A stretch of DNA of 64,000 bases from an uncultured Rhodospirillales bacterium (GTDB taxonomy: Bacteria > Pseudomonadota > Alphaproteobacteria > ATCC43930 > CGMCC-115725): the NCBI GenBank assembly GCA_903822185.1, contig CAIJOA010000014.1:62001-126000 (forward strand), read 5' to 3'. The position numbers were made by a program, and so were the translations under genes. Shown in pieces: positions 25,805-34,425 of this stretch (position 1 is its first letter; the number at the start of each line of letters is the position of its first letter). The notes under the pieces were generated by a model, which saw only the letters and a program-made list of their open reading frames with translations, was not told where the DNA came from and searched no databases.

Positions 25805-25915
25805 CCCCCTCACCCCAACCCTCTCCCCCAAGGGGGGCGAGGGAGAATGTGAGTTAACCCCTCGCCCCAGCGGGGAGAGGGAGGGGCCCGCGTGAGCGGG
25901 AGGGTGAGGGGTCTC
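25805..25915. repeat. CCCTCTCC/GGAGAGGG intergenic palindromic repeat
   Basis: A run of GC-rich complementary segments. CCCTCACCCC and CCTCTCCCCC near its left end are complementary to GGGGAGAGGGAGGGG and GGGTGAGGGG near its right end, so the whole element can fold on itself. A member of the same family, with a different loop, lies at 59215-59415. This CCCTCACCC/GGGTGAGGG element is widespread in intergenic DNA of alphaproteobacteria. It does not encode protein. Confidence 0.75.
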
Positions 25916-25979
25916 TCTGCGCGCGCAGATTTCGCCTGCGGTTCCTGCGCGGGCCGCGATCATCCGCTAAGATCGCTGC

Positions 25980-27182
25980 ATGAAGCAGCAACGTGCCTTG
26001 ATCGTCGGCGGCTCGGTCGGCGGACTCTTTGCCGCGCATCTGTTGCGCGCGGCAGGATGGGATGTCGCCGTCTTCGAGCGCAGCCGCAGCGACCTCGCCG
26101 ATCGCGGCGCCAGCATCGGGACGCGAACCGATCTTTTCGACATTCTCAAACGCATCGGCATCCAGCCTGATCCGTCGGTCGGCGTCGCCGTCTCGTCGCG
26201 GTTGTGCCTCGGCGGCGACGGCGCGAGCCTCTGCGAGATACCGTCACCCTCTTTGAATAGTTCGTGGGACCGCATCTATCGCCCGTTGCGCGATACTCTG
26301 CCGGCCGCGCTTTATCAGTCCGGGCGTAAGCTCGAAATTATCGAGCAGAACGATAACGGCGTGACCGCGATCTTCGACGACGGCACCCGCGAGAGCGGCG
26401 ATCTGCTGATTGCGGCAGACGGAATTCATTCGACCGTCCGCAACCAGCTTCTGCCCGCGGTGCAGCCGGTCTATGCCGGTTATGTCGCGTGGCGCGGCGT
26501 GATCGAGGAAAGCGCGCTGACGGCCGATGAACATAAATTGCTGTTCGGCCGCATGGCCTTCTGCTTGCCCGATCGAGAACTGCTCTTGTCGATCGGCATG
26601 CCGGGTCGCGCCGCCGATACCCGGCCGGGGCATCGCCGCTATTATTGGATATGGTTTCGGCCCGCCGACGAACATGGCGCGCTCGCTGACCTCTGCACCG
26701 ACGATACGCGTACGCGCCATGGCAGCTCGATACCGCCGCATCTGGTGCGCCGCGATGTCGTTGCCGCGCTGCATGACGATGCGCAACGCGTTTTGGCCCC
26801 GTCGCTGGCTGCTATCGTCCGGCGCACGGCACAGCCGTTTCCGCACGGTGTTTATGACGTCGAGACGCCACGTATGGTGATGGGCCGCACCGTCCTGCTG
26901 GGCGATTCCGCTTTTGTCGCAAGGCCGCATGTCGGCGCGGGTATTACGAAGGCTGCGCTCGATGCGCAATGCCTCGCCGATGCGGTGACGCAGGAAAGCG
27001 ATCTTGCGACAGCGCTCGCGCGTTATGAACGCGAACGTCATGCCTATGGCAAAGCTTTGATCGCGCGGGCGCGCTATCTCGGGTCTTACCTCGAGGCCGC
27101 GGCGAAAACGAACGGCGTGATGCCGAAACGACAACCGGAAACCGTGCTCGCCGAATATGGCGCGGCAGGAAAGATAGGCTGA
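25980..27182 (+). CDS. FAD-dependent aromatic-ring monooxygenase (2,6-dihydroxypyridine hydroxylase-like)
   Basis: A 400-residue flavoprotein hydroxylase. The N-terminal dinucleotide-binding motif is VGGSVGGLFAAHLLRAAGWD ending in Glu-Arg. The DG motif is LLIAADGIHSTVR and the second FAD motif is TVLLGDSAFVARPHVGAGIT. The GGSxGG variant, with KAALDAQCLADAV after the GD motif, resembles 2,6-dihydroxypyridine 3-monooxygenase and related pyridine-ring hydroxylases more than PHBH; this is a resemblance, not proof. It needs NAD(P)H and oxygen. The ribosome-binding site is weak. Confidence 0.82.
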   Translation: MKQQRALIVGGSVGGLFAAHLLRAAGWDVAVFERSRSDLADRGASIGTRTDLFDILKRIGIQPDPSVGVAVSSRLCLGGDGASLCEIPSPSLNSSWDRIYRPLRDTLPAALYQSGRKLEIIEQNDNGVTAIFDDGTRESGDLLIAADGIHSTVRNQLLPAVQPVYAGYVAWRGVIEESALTADEHKLLFGRMAFCLPDRELLLSIGMPGRAADTRPGHRRYYWIWFRPADEHGALADLCTDDTRTRHGSSIPPHLVRRDVVAALHDDAQRVLAPSLAAIVRRTAQPFPHGVYDVETPRMVMGRTVLLGDSAFVARPHVGAGITKAALDAQCLADAVTQESDLATALARYERERHAYGKALIARARYLGSYLEAAAKTNGVMPKRQPETVLAEYGAAGKIG

Positions 27183-27185
27183 GTG

Positions 27186-27932
27186 ATGTCGGGTGATAAA
27201 AAACTGATGCGTGTTGCGGGACTGCCCGCGGTCTCTGCCTTGTTCGCCAACGCGCCGGACCGGGTCGAGCGTTTATTTTTCACCGAAAAGATGAAGACGC
27301 AGACCGGCAGCTTCACCGCCATCCTGGCGCGCCGGCATAAGCCGTACCGGTTGCTCGGCGATGAAGAGTTGGAGCGCGTGGCCGGCAGTGTCATGCATGG
27401 CGGCGTCGTCGCTTTCGCGGAACCGGCGGAGATTTCAGACTTCGATCCGATCCTCGCCGCCGAATGGGCCAAGGATGGGCAACCGCTGGTCATGCTGGAT
27501 GGCATCGGCAATCCCCAGAATCTCGGCGCGATCATCCGCAGCGCGGCCTTCTTCGGCCATAAGCGCATTGTCTTATCCGATCACCCGTCGCAGGCGTTGC
27601 CGTCCGATGCGGCGTACCGCATTGCGCAAGGCGGCATGGAACATATCGAGTTGTACCGGACGCAACGCTTTGCCGCGGTGTTGAAGCAAATCCAGGGCAT
27701 CTATCGGATTATCGGCACCGCGCTCGAAGGCGGCACGGCGATGAACAGCCTGCCGAAATCCGATCTGCCCGATGCCATTGTCCTCGGTAATGAAGAGCGC
27801 GGCCTGCCGCCAGCGACGCTCAAGGCCTGCGATGTCATCGCAACCATCCCGGGCGGCGGCGCGGTGCAATCGCTGAACGTTTCGGCTAGTGCAGCGATCT
27901 TTTTGTATGCGCTGACGGCGCATCGGACATGA
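27186..27932 (+). CDS. TrmH/SpoU-family RNA 2'-O-methyltransferase
   Basis: A 248-residue SPOUT methyltransferase. An N-terminal L30e-like substrate-binding domain (about residues 5-95) precedes the catalytic knot. SpoU motifs visible are DGIGNPQNLGAIIRSAAFFG (motif 1), IVLGNEERGLP (motif 2) and IPGGGAVQSLNVSASAAIFL (motif 3). It should methylate ribose in rRNA or tRNA using S-adenosylmethionine; RlmB-like or TrmH-like specificity cannot be separated by eye. A GTG at 27183 is an equally possible start, directly after the stop of the monooxygenase gene. Confidence 0.9.
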   Translation: MSGDKKLMRVAGLPAVSALFANAPDRVERLFFTEKMKTQTGSFTAILARRHKPYRLLGDEELERVAGSVMHGGVVAFAEPAEISDFDPILAAEWAKDGQPLVMLDGIGNPQNLGAIIRSAAFFGHKRIVLSDHPSQALPSDAAYRIAQGGMEHIELYRTQRFAAVLKQIQGIYRIIGTALEGGTAMNSLPKSDLPDAIVLGNEERGLPPATLKACDVIATIPGGGAVQSLNVSASAAIFLYALTAHRT

Positions 27933-27978
27933 GCACGGCGCGGTTGAGCCTTTCCGCTCCACAATTCATAGTTGGGCC

Positions 27979-29238
27979 ATGACACCCGCCGATATCGAAA
28001 GCGTCGATGCCGCCGAAGCGGCGTCGCTCGCACCAGCACCGCCGTCCCTCAACGCGACCAATGGCGTCGCGCTCGGGATTCTCGGCTCGCTCAGTTTCTG
28101 CCATTTGCTGAACGACATGATCGCGTCGCTGGTGCCGGCGATCTACCCGGTGTTCCGCGATACGTTTCAACTCGATTATGCCCAGATCGGTTTCATCACC
28201 GTCGCCTATCAATGCACGGCGTCGATCTTCCAGCCACTGGTCGGCCTCTATACCGATCACCGGCCGAAACCTTATTCGCTGTCGGTTGGTATGGGGGTGA
28301 CGCTGATCGGTTTGGTGCTGCTCGCCCAAGCGAACAGCTTCGAAGCGTTGCTGATCGCAGCCGGCCTTGTCGGCATCGGCTCGGCGGTGTTCCATCCAGA
28401 ATCGTCGCGCGTTGCGCGCATGGCGTCGGGCGGGCGGCATGGTCTGGCGCAGTCACTGTTCCAGGTGGGCGGCAATGCGGGCGCGGCGCTGGGTCCGTTG
28501 CTGGCTGCCTTCATCGTCGTGCCGCGCGGCACGGGTGCGATCATGTGGTTCACCCTTGCGGCATTGCTTGCCATTGTTCTCTTGGCGCGGATCGGCGTTT
28601 GGTACAAAGAGAACCGCACTGTCGCTTTGCCCAAGAAAGCACGCGCCGTCAGCGCCACCGGCGTCACGCTGCCCAACGGCAAGATCGCTTTGTCGCTGAT
28701 GGTTCTCCTGGGGCTGATCTTCTCGAAATTCTTCTACACCGCCGGGCTGACCAACTATTACACCTTCTATCTGATCGAACGGTTCGGCCTCTCGATTCAA
28801 AGCGCGCAGTTCTATCTGTTCGCGTTTCTCGCTGCCGTCGCGGTGGGCACGATCATCGGCGGTCCGATCGGCGATCGCTTCGGGCGTAAATTCGTGATGT
28901 GGTTTTCGATCCTCGGCGCGCTGCCGTTCACGCTGGCGCTGCCGTATGCGGACCTGTTCTGGACCGCGATCCTGACCGTGTTCATCGGCATCATCACCGC
29001 GTCGGCCTTCTCGGCGATCCTGGTCTATGCCCAGGAACTCATCCCCGGCCGCATCGGCATGATCTCGGGCCTGTTCTTCGGCCTCGCCTTCGGCATGGCG
29101 GGCGTCGCGGCGGCAGCGCTTGGTCACATCGCCGATCTGACGAGCATCGATTACGTTTATAAAATCTGCTCGTTCCTGCCGCTGGGCGGGTTGCTCACGG
29201 TGTTCTTGCCCAATATCGAAAAGCCGCGCCGCGCCTGA
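27979..29238 (+). CDS. MFS transporter, fosmidomycin-resistance (Fsr)-like
   Basis: A 419-residue protein with 12 hydrophobic segments. LSFCHLLNDMIASLVPAIYP in helix 1 and GSAVFHPESSRVARMASGGR with GLAQSLFQVGGNAGAALGP are the hallmark motifs of the Fsr subfamily. Members are usually efflux pumps for drugs or small metabolites. It starts 46 bases after the methyltransferase gene and converges on the FAD monooxygenase gene at 29254. Confidence 0.88.
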   Translation: MTPADIESVDAAEAASLAPAPPSLNATNGVALGILGSLSFCHLLNDMIASLVPAIYPVFRDTFQLDYAQIGFITVAYQCTASIFQPLVGLYTDHRPKPYSLSVGMGVTLIGLVLLAQANSFEALLIAAGLVGIGSAVFHPESSRVARMASGGRHGLAQSLFQVGGNAGAALGPLLAAFIVVPRGTGAIMWFTLAALLAIVLLARIGVWYKENRTVALPKKARAVSATGVTLPNGKIALSLMVLLGLIFSKFFYTAGLTNYYTFYLIERFGLSIQSAQFYLFAFLAAVAVGTIIGGPIGDRFGRKFVMWFSILGALPFTLALPYADLFWTAILTVFIGIITASAFSAILVYAQELIPGRIGMISGLFFGLAFGMAGVAAAALGHIADLTSIDYVYKICSFLPLGGLLTVFLPNIEKPRRA

Positions 29239-29253
29239 TCGGTCTCCGACCTC

Positions 29254-30873
29254 TCAATGTCCGGTTGCGATGGCGGCGAGGGCCTGCGCGTCTTCGGGTG
29301 CCGCGTTGCCTCGCCACACGATATGCAGGTCGGGGCGTACCAACAGCAAGTCGTGACCATAGATGTCGCGCGCCGCCTGATCCGGAATTTCCAGCACCGT
29401 CACCGTCGCGCCATGGGCTTTGATGGCGCGCGCCAAGCCGTCCGTATCGGCGTTGCTGCGGCACAGTTTCAAAATCGTATAGCCGTCGGGAATGCGATCC
29501 TGAATCGGCGTGCCGTCGTCGAGCCAGACATGGGGTAACCGCGCGCCGGGCCATGTCGTCGGGACATAGGTGCGGAACAGATGTTCCGGCCCGCCTGGAA
29601 TGTCAGCGATGATCGGTGAATCGACATAGCGATAGCCGAGTTCCGCGCCGATCATGTCGTTGCTCTTGCGCTGTTCGACATCGGCAACGGCTGTGATCGC
29701 GGCACGCAGGGCAGCGCCTTCCGGCGTCTTGTCACGCATGTGCGGCCGCCACATATTGCGCCACTTACGCCGCCCCAACGTTGCGTGGCGCGAGGCGCCG
29801 ACATTGCGGTCGCCGATCTGCCGCCGCTCGATCTCGTAAGAACGCAACAGGTTGGGTCCGCCCCAGCCTTGCAGCGTTCCGGCCAGCTTCCATGACAGAT
29901 CCATCGCATCGCCGACGCCGCCGTTCATGCCGAGCCCGCCGGTCGGAATGACCAGATGGACGGAATCGCCGGCGAGGAACACGCGTCCTTCGTAAAAGCG
30001 ATCCGCCAGCAAAAGATTTTGCCGCCATGGATTGCAGGTCAGCATTTCGTATTCGACCGGAACGCCGACGATCTCCTCGAACAGCGTCTTCATGTCTCCG
30101 TCACGCTCGACCACAGCATGCAGCGTCCAATGCTTGGTCGAATCCTGCATGATCAGGAACGAGTTATGGCCGTCGGCGATGTGGTAGTGCCGACCGCGCC
30201 CCGGGCCATTCCCGATCGGCAGCATGTCGTGCAGTTTGTCGCTGACATAAAGCGCCTGGCGCAGCGCCAGCAGATTGGCCTCGCCGTGCAGATTGATGTT
30301 CAACTGCTTGCGCACCGTGCTGCCGCCGCCGTCGCAACCGGCGAGATAATCGCAGCGCACTGTCTCGGTCCTGCCGCGGCTTTTTACCATCGCGGTGACG
30401 CCATTCGCGTCCTGGGTGAAACTCAGCAACTCGTAGCCGAAACGCACCGCGACGTTCGGCAGTGTCTCGGCAATGGATTTGAGCAACGGCTCCAGCGTGT
30501 ATTGCGAAATGAGCTGATAGGGTTCGGCCGGCATGCTGCCGTCATTGACGGCGCGAATTTCGGCGCGGGCCTCGGCTACCGACGGATAGGGATGATGCAC
30601 CAACGGCGGCTCCGCCAGCGACAAGCAGATGAACACGTCCATCGGCGCGGTTTCGCTGAGGCCCGCCTTCCGCACTTTCTCCATGATGCCCAGCCGGCGA
30701 TAGATCTCCATCGTCCGCGCGTTGCAGCGTTCCATCTTCGGAAGGAACGCAGGCGCGTCCTTCTGCTCGATCAGCATGACGCGGATGCCACGCTTGCCGA
30801 GATCGATGGCGAGCGTCAGCCCGACCGGGCCACCGCCCACGACCAGAACCTGGGGATTCTCCACCGCCGTCAT
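29254..30873 (-). CDS. FAD-dependent phenol/hydroxyphenylpropionate-type monooxygenase
   Basis: A 539-residue class A flavoprotein hydroxylase of the MhpA/PheA/TfdB type. The FAD motif is [20 protein letters not shown] followed by MLIEQK, the DG motif is [20 protein letters not shown], and the GD motif is [20 protein letters not shown]. The C-terminal 150 residues form the thioredoxin-like domain of this subgroup. It hydroxylates phenolic substrates with NAD(P)H and oxygen, preparing ring cleavage. No ring-cleavage gene is adjacent. The ATG at 30873 has only a weak ribosome-binding site. Confidence 0.88.
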   Translation of the reverse strand: MTAVENPQVLVVGGGPVGLTLAIDLGKRGIRVMLIEQKDAPAFLPKMERCNARTMEIYRRLGIMEKVRKAGLSETAPMDVFICLSLAEPPLVHHPYPSVAEARAEIRAVNDGSMPAEPYQLISQYTLEPLLKSIAETLPNVAVRFGYELLSFTQDANGVTAMVKSRGRTETVRCDYLAGCDGGGSTVRKQLNINLHGEANLLALRQALYVSDKLHDMLPIGNGPGRGRHYHIADGHNSFLIMQDSTKHWTLHAVVERDGDMKTLFEEIVGVPVEYEMLTCNPWRQNLLLADRFYEGRVFLAGDSVHLVIPTGGLGMNGGVGDAMDLSWKLAGTLQGWGGPNLLRSYEIERRQIGDRNVGASRHATLGRRKWRNMWRPHMRDKTPEGAALRAAITAVADVEQRKSNDMIGAELGYRYVDSPIIADIPGGPEHLFRTYVPTTWPGARLPHVWLDDGTPIQDRIPDGYTILKLCRSNADTDGLARAIKAHGATVTVLEIPDQAARDIYGHDLLLVRPDLHIVWRGNAAPEDAQALAAIATGH

Positions 30874-30964
30874 CCTTATCGTCGTTCCATCCCGTCCGTA
30901 CCGCGCCTATAGTTCGGGACGAGCGTCGAGAAAAGCGCCGCCGATAAAAGGGGAGAAGATTGCG

Positions 30965-31984
30965 ATGACCGTTCGGGCCAAATTTTTCCTGTCCTGTCTC
31001 GTGGCCGGCATCGGCGCGATCGCCGCCGGTGCGCAAGCCGCGGAACCGGCCTGCAACAGTCTGACTCCCGCGATCATCGGCGGCCCGGTGCCGGGCAAGA
31101 ACTCGGATATCGCCGTGCTGCGCTGGCTCGGCAACGCCAATTACGAGATCGATTATCGCGGCCAGGTCTTTCTCTTCGATACCTATTTCGACCGTACCGC
31201 GCGCAATCACGATCTCGGCTTCAAGCTGTCGGACATCAAACGCGCCGACGCGATCTTCGTCAGCCATGCGCATTTCGATCACATGGCCGACGTCGTGCCG
31301 GTTGCGGCCCAGACCCATGCCAAGGTCATCGGCGCGCCGCTGACGATCGAAACGGCGGTGAAGCTGGGCTTGCCGCCGTCGCAGGCAATCACCGTCACCG
31401 GCGGCGAATCTTTACATTTCGGCGACGTGACGGCTGAGATCGCGCTCGCCCGGCACAGCACGATCCAGGCCGGCCTCACCGACGCGCTGGCTGCGCTTTA
31501 CAAGATCGACTCACGGCCCAACACCGACGCGGAAACGGCCCATAACAAGGAAGTCCAGGCACGCGGAACTTTCGCGCCCGAGGTCATCGACAAAGGCACG
31601 CTGGCCTATGGCCTCGTCTTCAAGAACGGGTTTAAGACCGTGCTGGTCGGCAGCGCCGGCCCGATCACCGATGGCGACCGTGCCATGGCACAGAAATTCG
31701 GCCGCGCCGATATCGCCATCATCGCCTATCAGCCGCATCCCGTCGCCGAGCATCAGGTCGAAGACACGTTTCCTCTGGTGAAGCTGTTCAACCCGCGCCT
31801 CTATCTGCCGGCGCATCACGATGCTTCGTTCGGCACCTGGCTGGACCTTGGCCTTGAACCGCTGTTCATGAAGCTGCGCGACGAGATGCCGGCGACCAAA
31901 TTCGCCGCGCCGCTCTATCGCTCGCCGATCTGCGTCGCGACCAGCGGTCCTAAACGCGGCGAGGTGGTCAGCCTTCGCTACTGA
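30965..31984 (+). CDS. Periplasmic metallo-beta-lactamase-fold hydrolase
   Basis: A 339-residue secreted protein. The start at 30965 has GGGGAGAAG upstream and gives the signal peptide KFFLSCLVAGIGAIAAGAQA-AE. The metallo-hydrolase motif is SHAHFDHMAD (H-x-H-x-D-H), with the later metal His in LARHSTIQAG and PAHHDASFG. The UlaG-like arrangement (LRWLGNANYEIDYRGQVFLF) points to a lactonase or phosphodiesterase-like enzyme of broad family; the substrate is unknown. Its 3' end overlaps the convergent TMEM175-like gene by 17 bases. Confidence 0.84.
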   Translation: MTVRAKFFLSCLVAGIGAIAAGAQAAEPACNSLTPAIIGGPVPGKNSDIAVLRWLGNANYEIDYRGQVFLFDTYFDRTARNHDLGFKLSDIKRADAIFVSHAHFDHMADVVPVAAQTHAKVIGAPLTIETAVKLGLPPSQAITVTGGESLHFGDVTAEIALARHSTIQAGLTDALAALYKIDSRPNTDAETAHNKEVQARGTFAPEVIDKGTLAYGLVFKNGFKTVLVGSAGPITDGDRAMAQKFGRADIAIIAYQPHPVAEHQVEDTFPLVKLFNPRLYLPAHHDASFGTWLDLGLEPLFMKLRDEMPATKFAAPLYRSPICVATSGPKRGEVVSLRY

Positions 31985-32561
31985 CGGCGTTGCGCCTGAA
32001 TAGGTGCATCAAGCCCGGCGCGACGAAGTTAAGCGTGAGCGCCCACAAAGCGCCGTGCGGACTGAAAAAGCTGATGGCGAAGGCTAGCAGCAGCGAAATG
32101 ATCAGGATGACCGATCCGGTCTGGCGATCGTTGATATGCTTGCCCGGTTCGAGGTCCGGTGTCAGTGCGATGAGGCGCATGCTGGTCAGCGCGATCAGCA
32201 GCGTATGCCCGACATAGAGCCAGATCGCCGGCGCGAAAGCGCTGAACCGGCCGACGACAATGGCCGAGAACGGCACGCAGGTGATGAGGAACAGATAGAA
32301 CAGCCACCAGTTCACATATTTCCGGTTGACGAATTCGGCGCCGCTGCGAAGTTCGAGGTTGGCGAGCCAACGCAGGCCGAGAACGCCGAAACTCAGCACA
32401 TAAGGCAGAATTTTCGGCCACAACTCGCCAATGGCGTTGATGAAATCGGCAGTCGTGTGTGGGTGGAAGTCGTCCGGCAGGCGGATGTCCAGGACGAGCA
32501 GCGTCATGGCGACGGCGAAGATGCCGTCGTTGAGGGCATCAAGGCGGGATCGGGCGAACAT
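31968..32561 (-). CDS. TMEM175/DUF1211-family membrane protein
   Basis: A 197-residue protein with five to six hydrophobic segments. The first carries RLDALNDGIFAVAMTLLVLD, matching the bacterial TMEM175 signature around the FSD-type filter motif (here LND). Bacterial members form tetrameric potassium-permeable channels. The ATG at 32561 was chosen because the family begins there; a longer frame to 32717 overlaps the phosphatase gene and looks like nonsense. Confidence 0.82.
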   Translation of the reverse strand: MFARSRLDALNDGIFAVAMTLLVLDIRLPDDFHPHTTADFINAIGELWPKILPYVLSFGVLGLRWLANLELRSGAEFVNRKYVNWWLFYLFLITCVPFSAIVVGRFSAFAPAIWLYVGHTLLIALTSMRLIALTPDLEPGKHINDRQTGSVILIISLLLAFAISFFSPHGALWALTLNFVAPGLMHLFRRNAVSSEG

Positions 32562-32592
32562 CGAGGTCTTATAGCTCAGGCAACATTTCCGG

Positions 32593-33375
32593 CTAGGGGA
32601 TGTAATAAAACGGATTGGGCAGCTTGAAGCCGCGCTCGGCATGCCCACCGGCAAGGTCGCTTTGCTGATCGCCGATATTGGCGATGATCCGAAAGCCTTG
32701 TTTCTCGATGTCTTCACGCGCCCGCGTCTTGAATATCGAAGGTGACGGCTCGCGCGAGTCCTCGGGCCTTAGATAAAGTTGCGTCCAGCCGTTATAGCCG
32801 GCGCGGCGAAGATTGGTTTCGGTCACGGCGCGGCGGTCGCCGCCTTCGTGCCGGCCGGTGATGAAGAATACGGCGACATGTTTCGTTTTGGCGAACTCGA
32901 ACAAGGTGAGGGTCGGGCCGATCGCGGGCGCGGCGGCGCTATGTTCCCAAGCGTCCTGGCCACAGGCGCGGCGGCTCTTCAGATCGCAATCGCCGTCGGC
33001 GACATAGGCGAAATCGTTGTGATACATGACCGCCCAATTCGTGAGAGCGGTCTCATCGACATCGATGACAAGCGCAGGCTTTTTGACATGTTCGGCACGC
33101 TGTTCGATCCAGCGATGCGCCTTGCCGATGACCTTGGCGATATCGACATCGTACTGAGTACAGCGATAGCGGAGGAGTTGGTATTTGATCTGGCCGAGAT
33201 TGGGCGGCTGGGTCGTATCGCGCGCCGGCGCGCTGATCGCGCGGTCGCATCCGGCAGGCGTTTCCGCGCGGGCATTGCCGGCGCCACAGACCAGAGAAAG
33301 AAGAAAGACAAAGGAAAGAAACGAAATGAACGGCGCGCCGGCTTTGTCTCGTTGCGAAATGCGGCGCGCCGTCAT
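32593..33375 (-). CDS. HAD-superfamily acid phosphatase (class B / e(P4)-like), secreted
   Basis: A 260-residue protein with the signal peptide FISFLSFVFLLSLVCGAGNA-RA. HAD motif I is ALVIDVDETALTNW (nucleophile Asp, D-x-D-E-T), motif II FFITGRHEG, and the motif III/IV region ends in IIANIGDQQSDLAGG. This order and spacing fit the acid phosphatases of the class B and lipoprotein e(P4) group, which remove phosphate from nucleotides in the periplasm. There is no lipobox Cys. The ATG at 33375 is 4 bases after the upstream DctP stop, so the two are probably co-translated. Confidence 0.85.
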   Translation of the reverse strand: MTARRISQRDKAGAPFISFLSFVFLLSLVCGAGNARAETPAGCDRAISAPARDTTQPPNLGQIKYQLLRYRCTQYDVDIAKVIGKAHRWIEQRAEHVKKPALVIDVDETALTNWAVMYHNDFAYVADGDCDLKSRRACGQDAWEHSAAAPAIGPTLTLFEFAKTKHVAVFFITGRHEGGDRRAVTETNLRRAGYNGWTQLYLRPEDSREPSPSIFKTRAREDIEKQGFRIIANIGDQQSDLAGGHAERGFKLPNPFYYIP

Positions 33376-33379
33376 CGGG

Positions 33380-34381
33380 TTACTTCTCGTTGCGAACGGC
33401 GAGGACTTCGGCACGGAAGGCTTCGAGAACCTTGGCGCCGTCCGGAGTCGCCTTCACCCATTCCTCGGTGACGGGCGCGGCGGCTTCTTTCCAGCGCGCT
33501 TCTTCCGCGGGTTCCAGTTGGGCGATGGTCTGGCCTGCGAGCGCCTTGGTCTGGTCGCGGCCAACCGCTTCCATCGTGTCATCGGCGGCGGCGAGGCGGC
33601 GCACGTAGGTTTCACCGCTGAACTTGTCGAGCACTTCGCGGCCTTTGGCAGGCAGCTTGGCGTAGGAATCCTTGTTCATGAAGACGTAGCCGGTGTTGAA
33701 GCCCAACGGTGCTTCGAGATGAAAGTTGACGACTTCGTTTAGATGGAAGGTCGGCACACTGGGCCAGCCCTGCGGCACCGCATCGACCAAGCCACGCTGC
33801 AAGCTTTGGAACAGCTCGTTCGGCTGCAACGAGATCGGCGTCGCGCCGAGACGCGGCATCAGCGTGCTGAGGACGCGGCCCTCGACGCTGATCTTCAGAC
33901 CCTTCATGTCGGCCATGGTGTGGATCTGCTTCTTCGAATGGATGACGAGGCCCGGGAAGACGACGAAGGCCAGCGGATGCACCTGGCCGAACTCCATGGT
34001 GATCACGCCCTTTTCGTAAAGCCGCCACAGGGCCAGCGCGTCCTCGCGATGGTTCTTGGCTTCGAAGGGCAAGGTGCCGACATTGGTTCGCTGGAAGATC
34101 GACGAGACCGGCCCGAACACCGCGAAACCGATATCGGTCGCGCCGGTGGTGATCCGGTCATACATGTTGGAATTGTCGCCGATGACGCCGCCTGGAAAAA
34201 TCTTGAGCTCGATCGAGCCCTCGGCGGCCTTGTTGATCTCCTCGGACCAAGCTTGGAAGCCCTGGGCGTAGATCGCGTTGTTCGGCGCCGACGGATAGGC
34301 GACTTTCACCTGAACCGGATCGGCGAAAGCAGGTGCAGCGGCAATCATCGCCGTGGCGGCGATGGCAAAAACAGTCTTCAT
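33380..34381 (-). CDS. dctP: TRAP transporter solute-binding protein (DctP family)
   Basis: A 333-residue periplasmic protein with signal peptide KTVFAIAATAMIAAAPAFA-DP and mature start VQVKVAYPSAPNNAIYAQGF. TRAP-binding features include DMKGLKISVEGRVLSTLMPR and TPISLQPNELFQSLQRGLVD. In DctP proteins the conserved Arg of KIR-type motifs contacts a carboxylate; here it reads KISVEGR, so the ligand geometry may differ. It lies between the molybdenum-enzyme gene and the phosphatase gene, 4 kb from the fused DctQM permease, which it may serve. Confidence 0.88.
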   Translation of the reverse strand: MKTVFAIAATAMIAAAPAFADPVQVKVAYPSAPNNAIYAQGFQAWSEEINKAAEGSIELKIFPGGVIGDNSNMYDRITTGATDIGFAVFGPVSSIFQRTNVGTLPFEAKNHREDALALWRLYEKGVITMEFGQVHPLAFVVFPGLVIHSKKQIHTMADMKGLKISVEGRVLSTLMPRLGATPISLQPNELFQSLQRGLVDAVPQGWPSVPTFHLNEVVNFHLEAPLGFNTGYVFMNKDSYAKLPAKGREVLDKFSGETYVRRLAAADDTMEAVGRDQTKALAGQTIAQLEPAEEARWKEAAAPVTEEWVKATPDGAKVLEAFRAEVLAVRNEK

Positions 34382-34425
34382 CGTGTCGTTCCCCCGTTTA
34401 AAAATTCTATTCGCCGGCCGCTTTA

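Noticed and set aside
25805-25915. CRISPR-like array
   Set aside because: The repeats are palindromic, unequal and not regularly spaced, and no cas genes are nearby.
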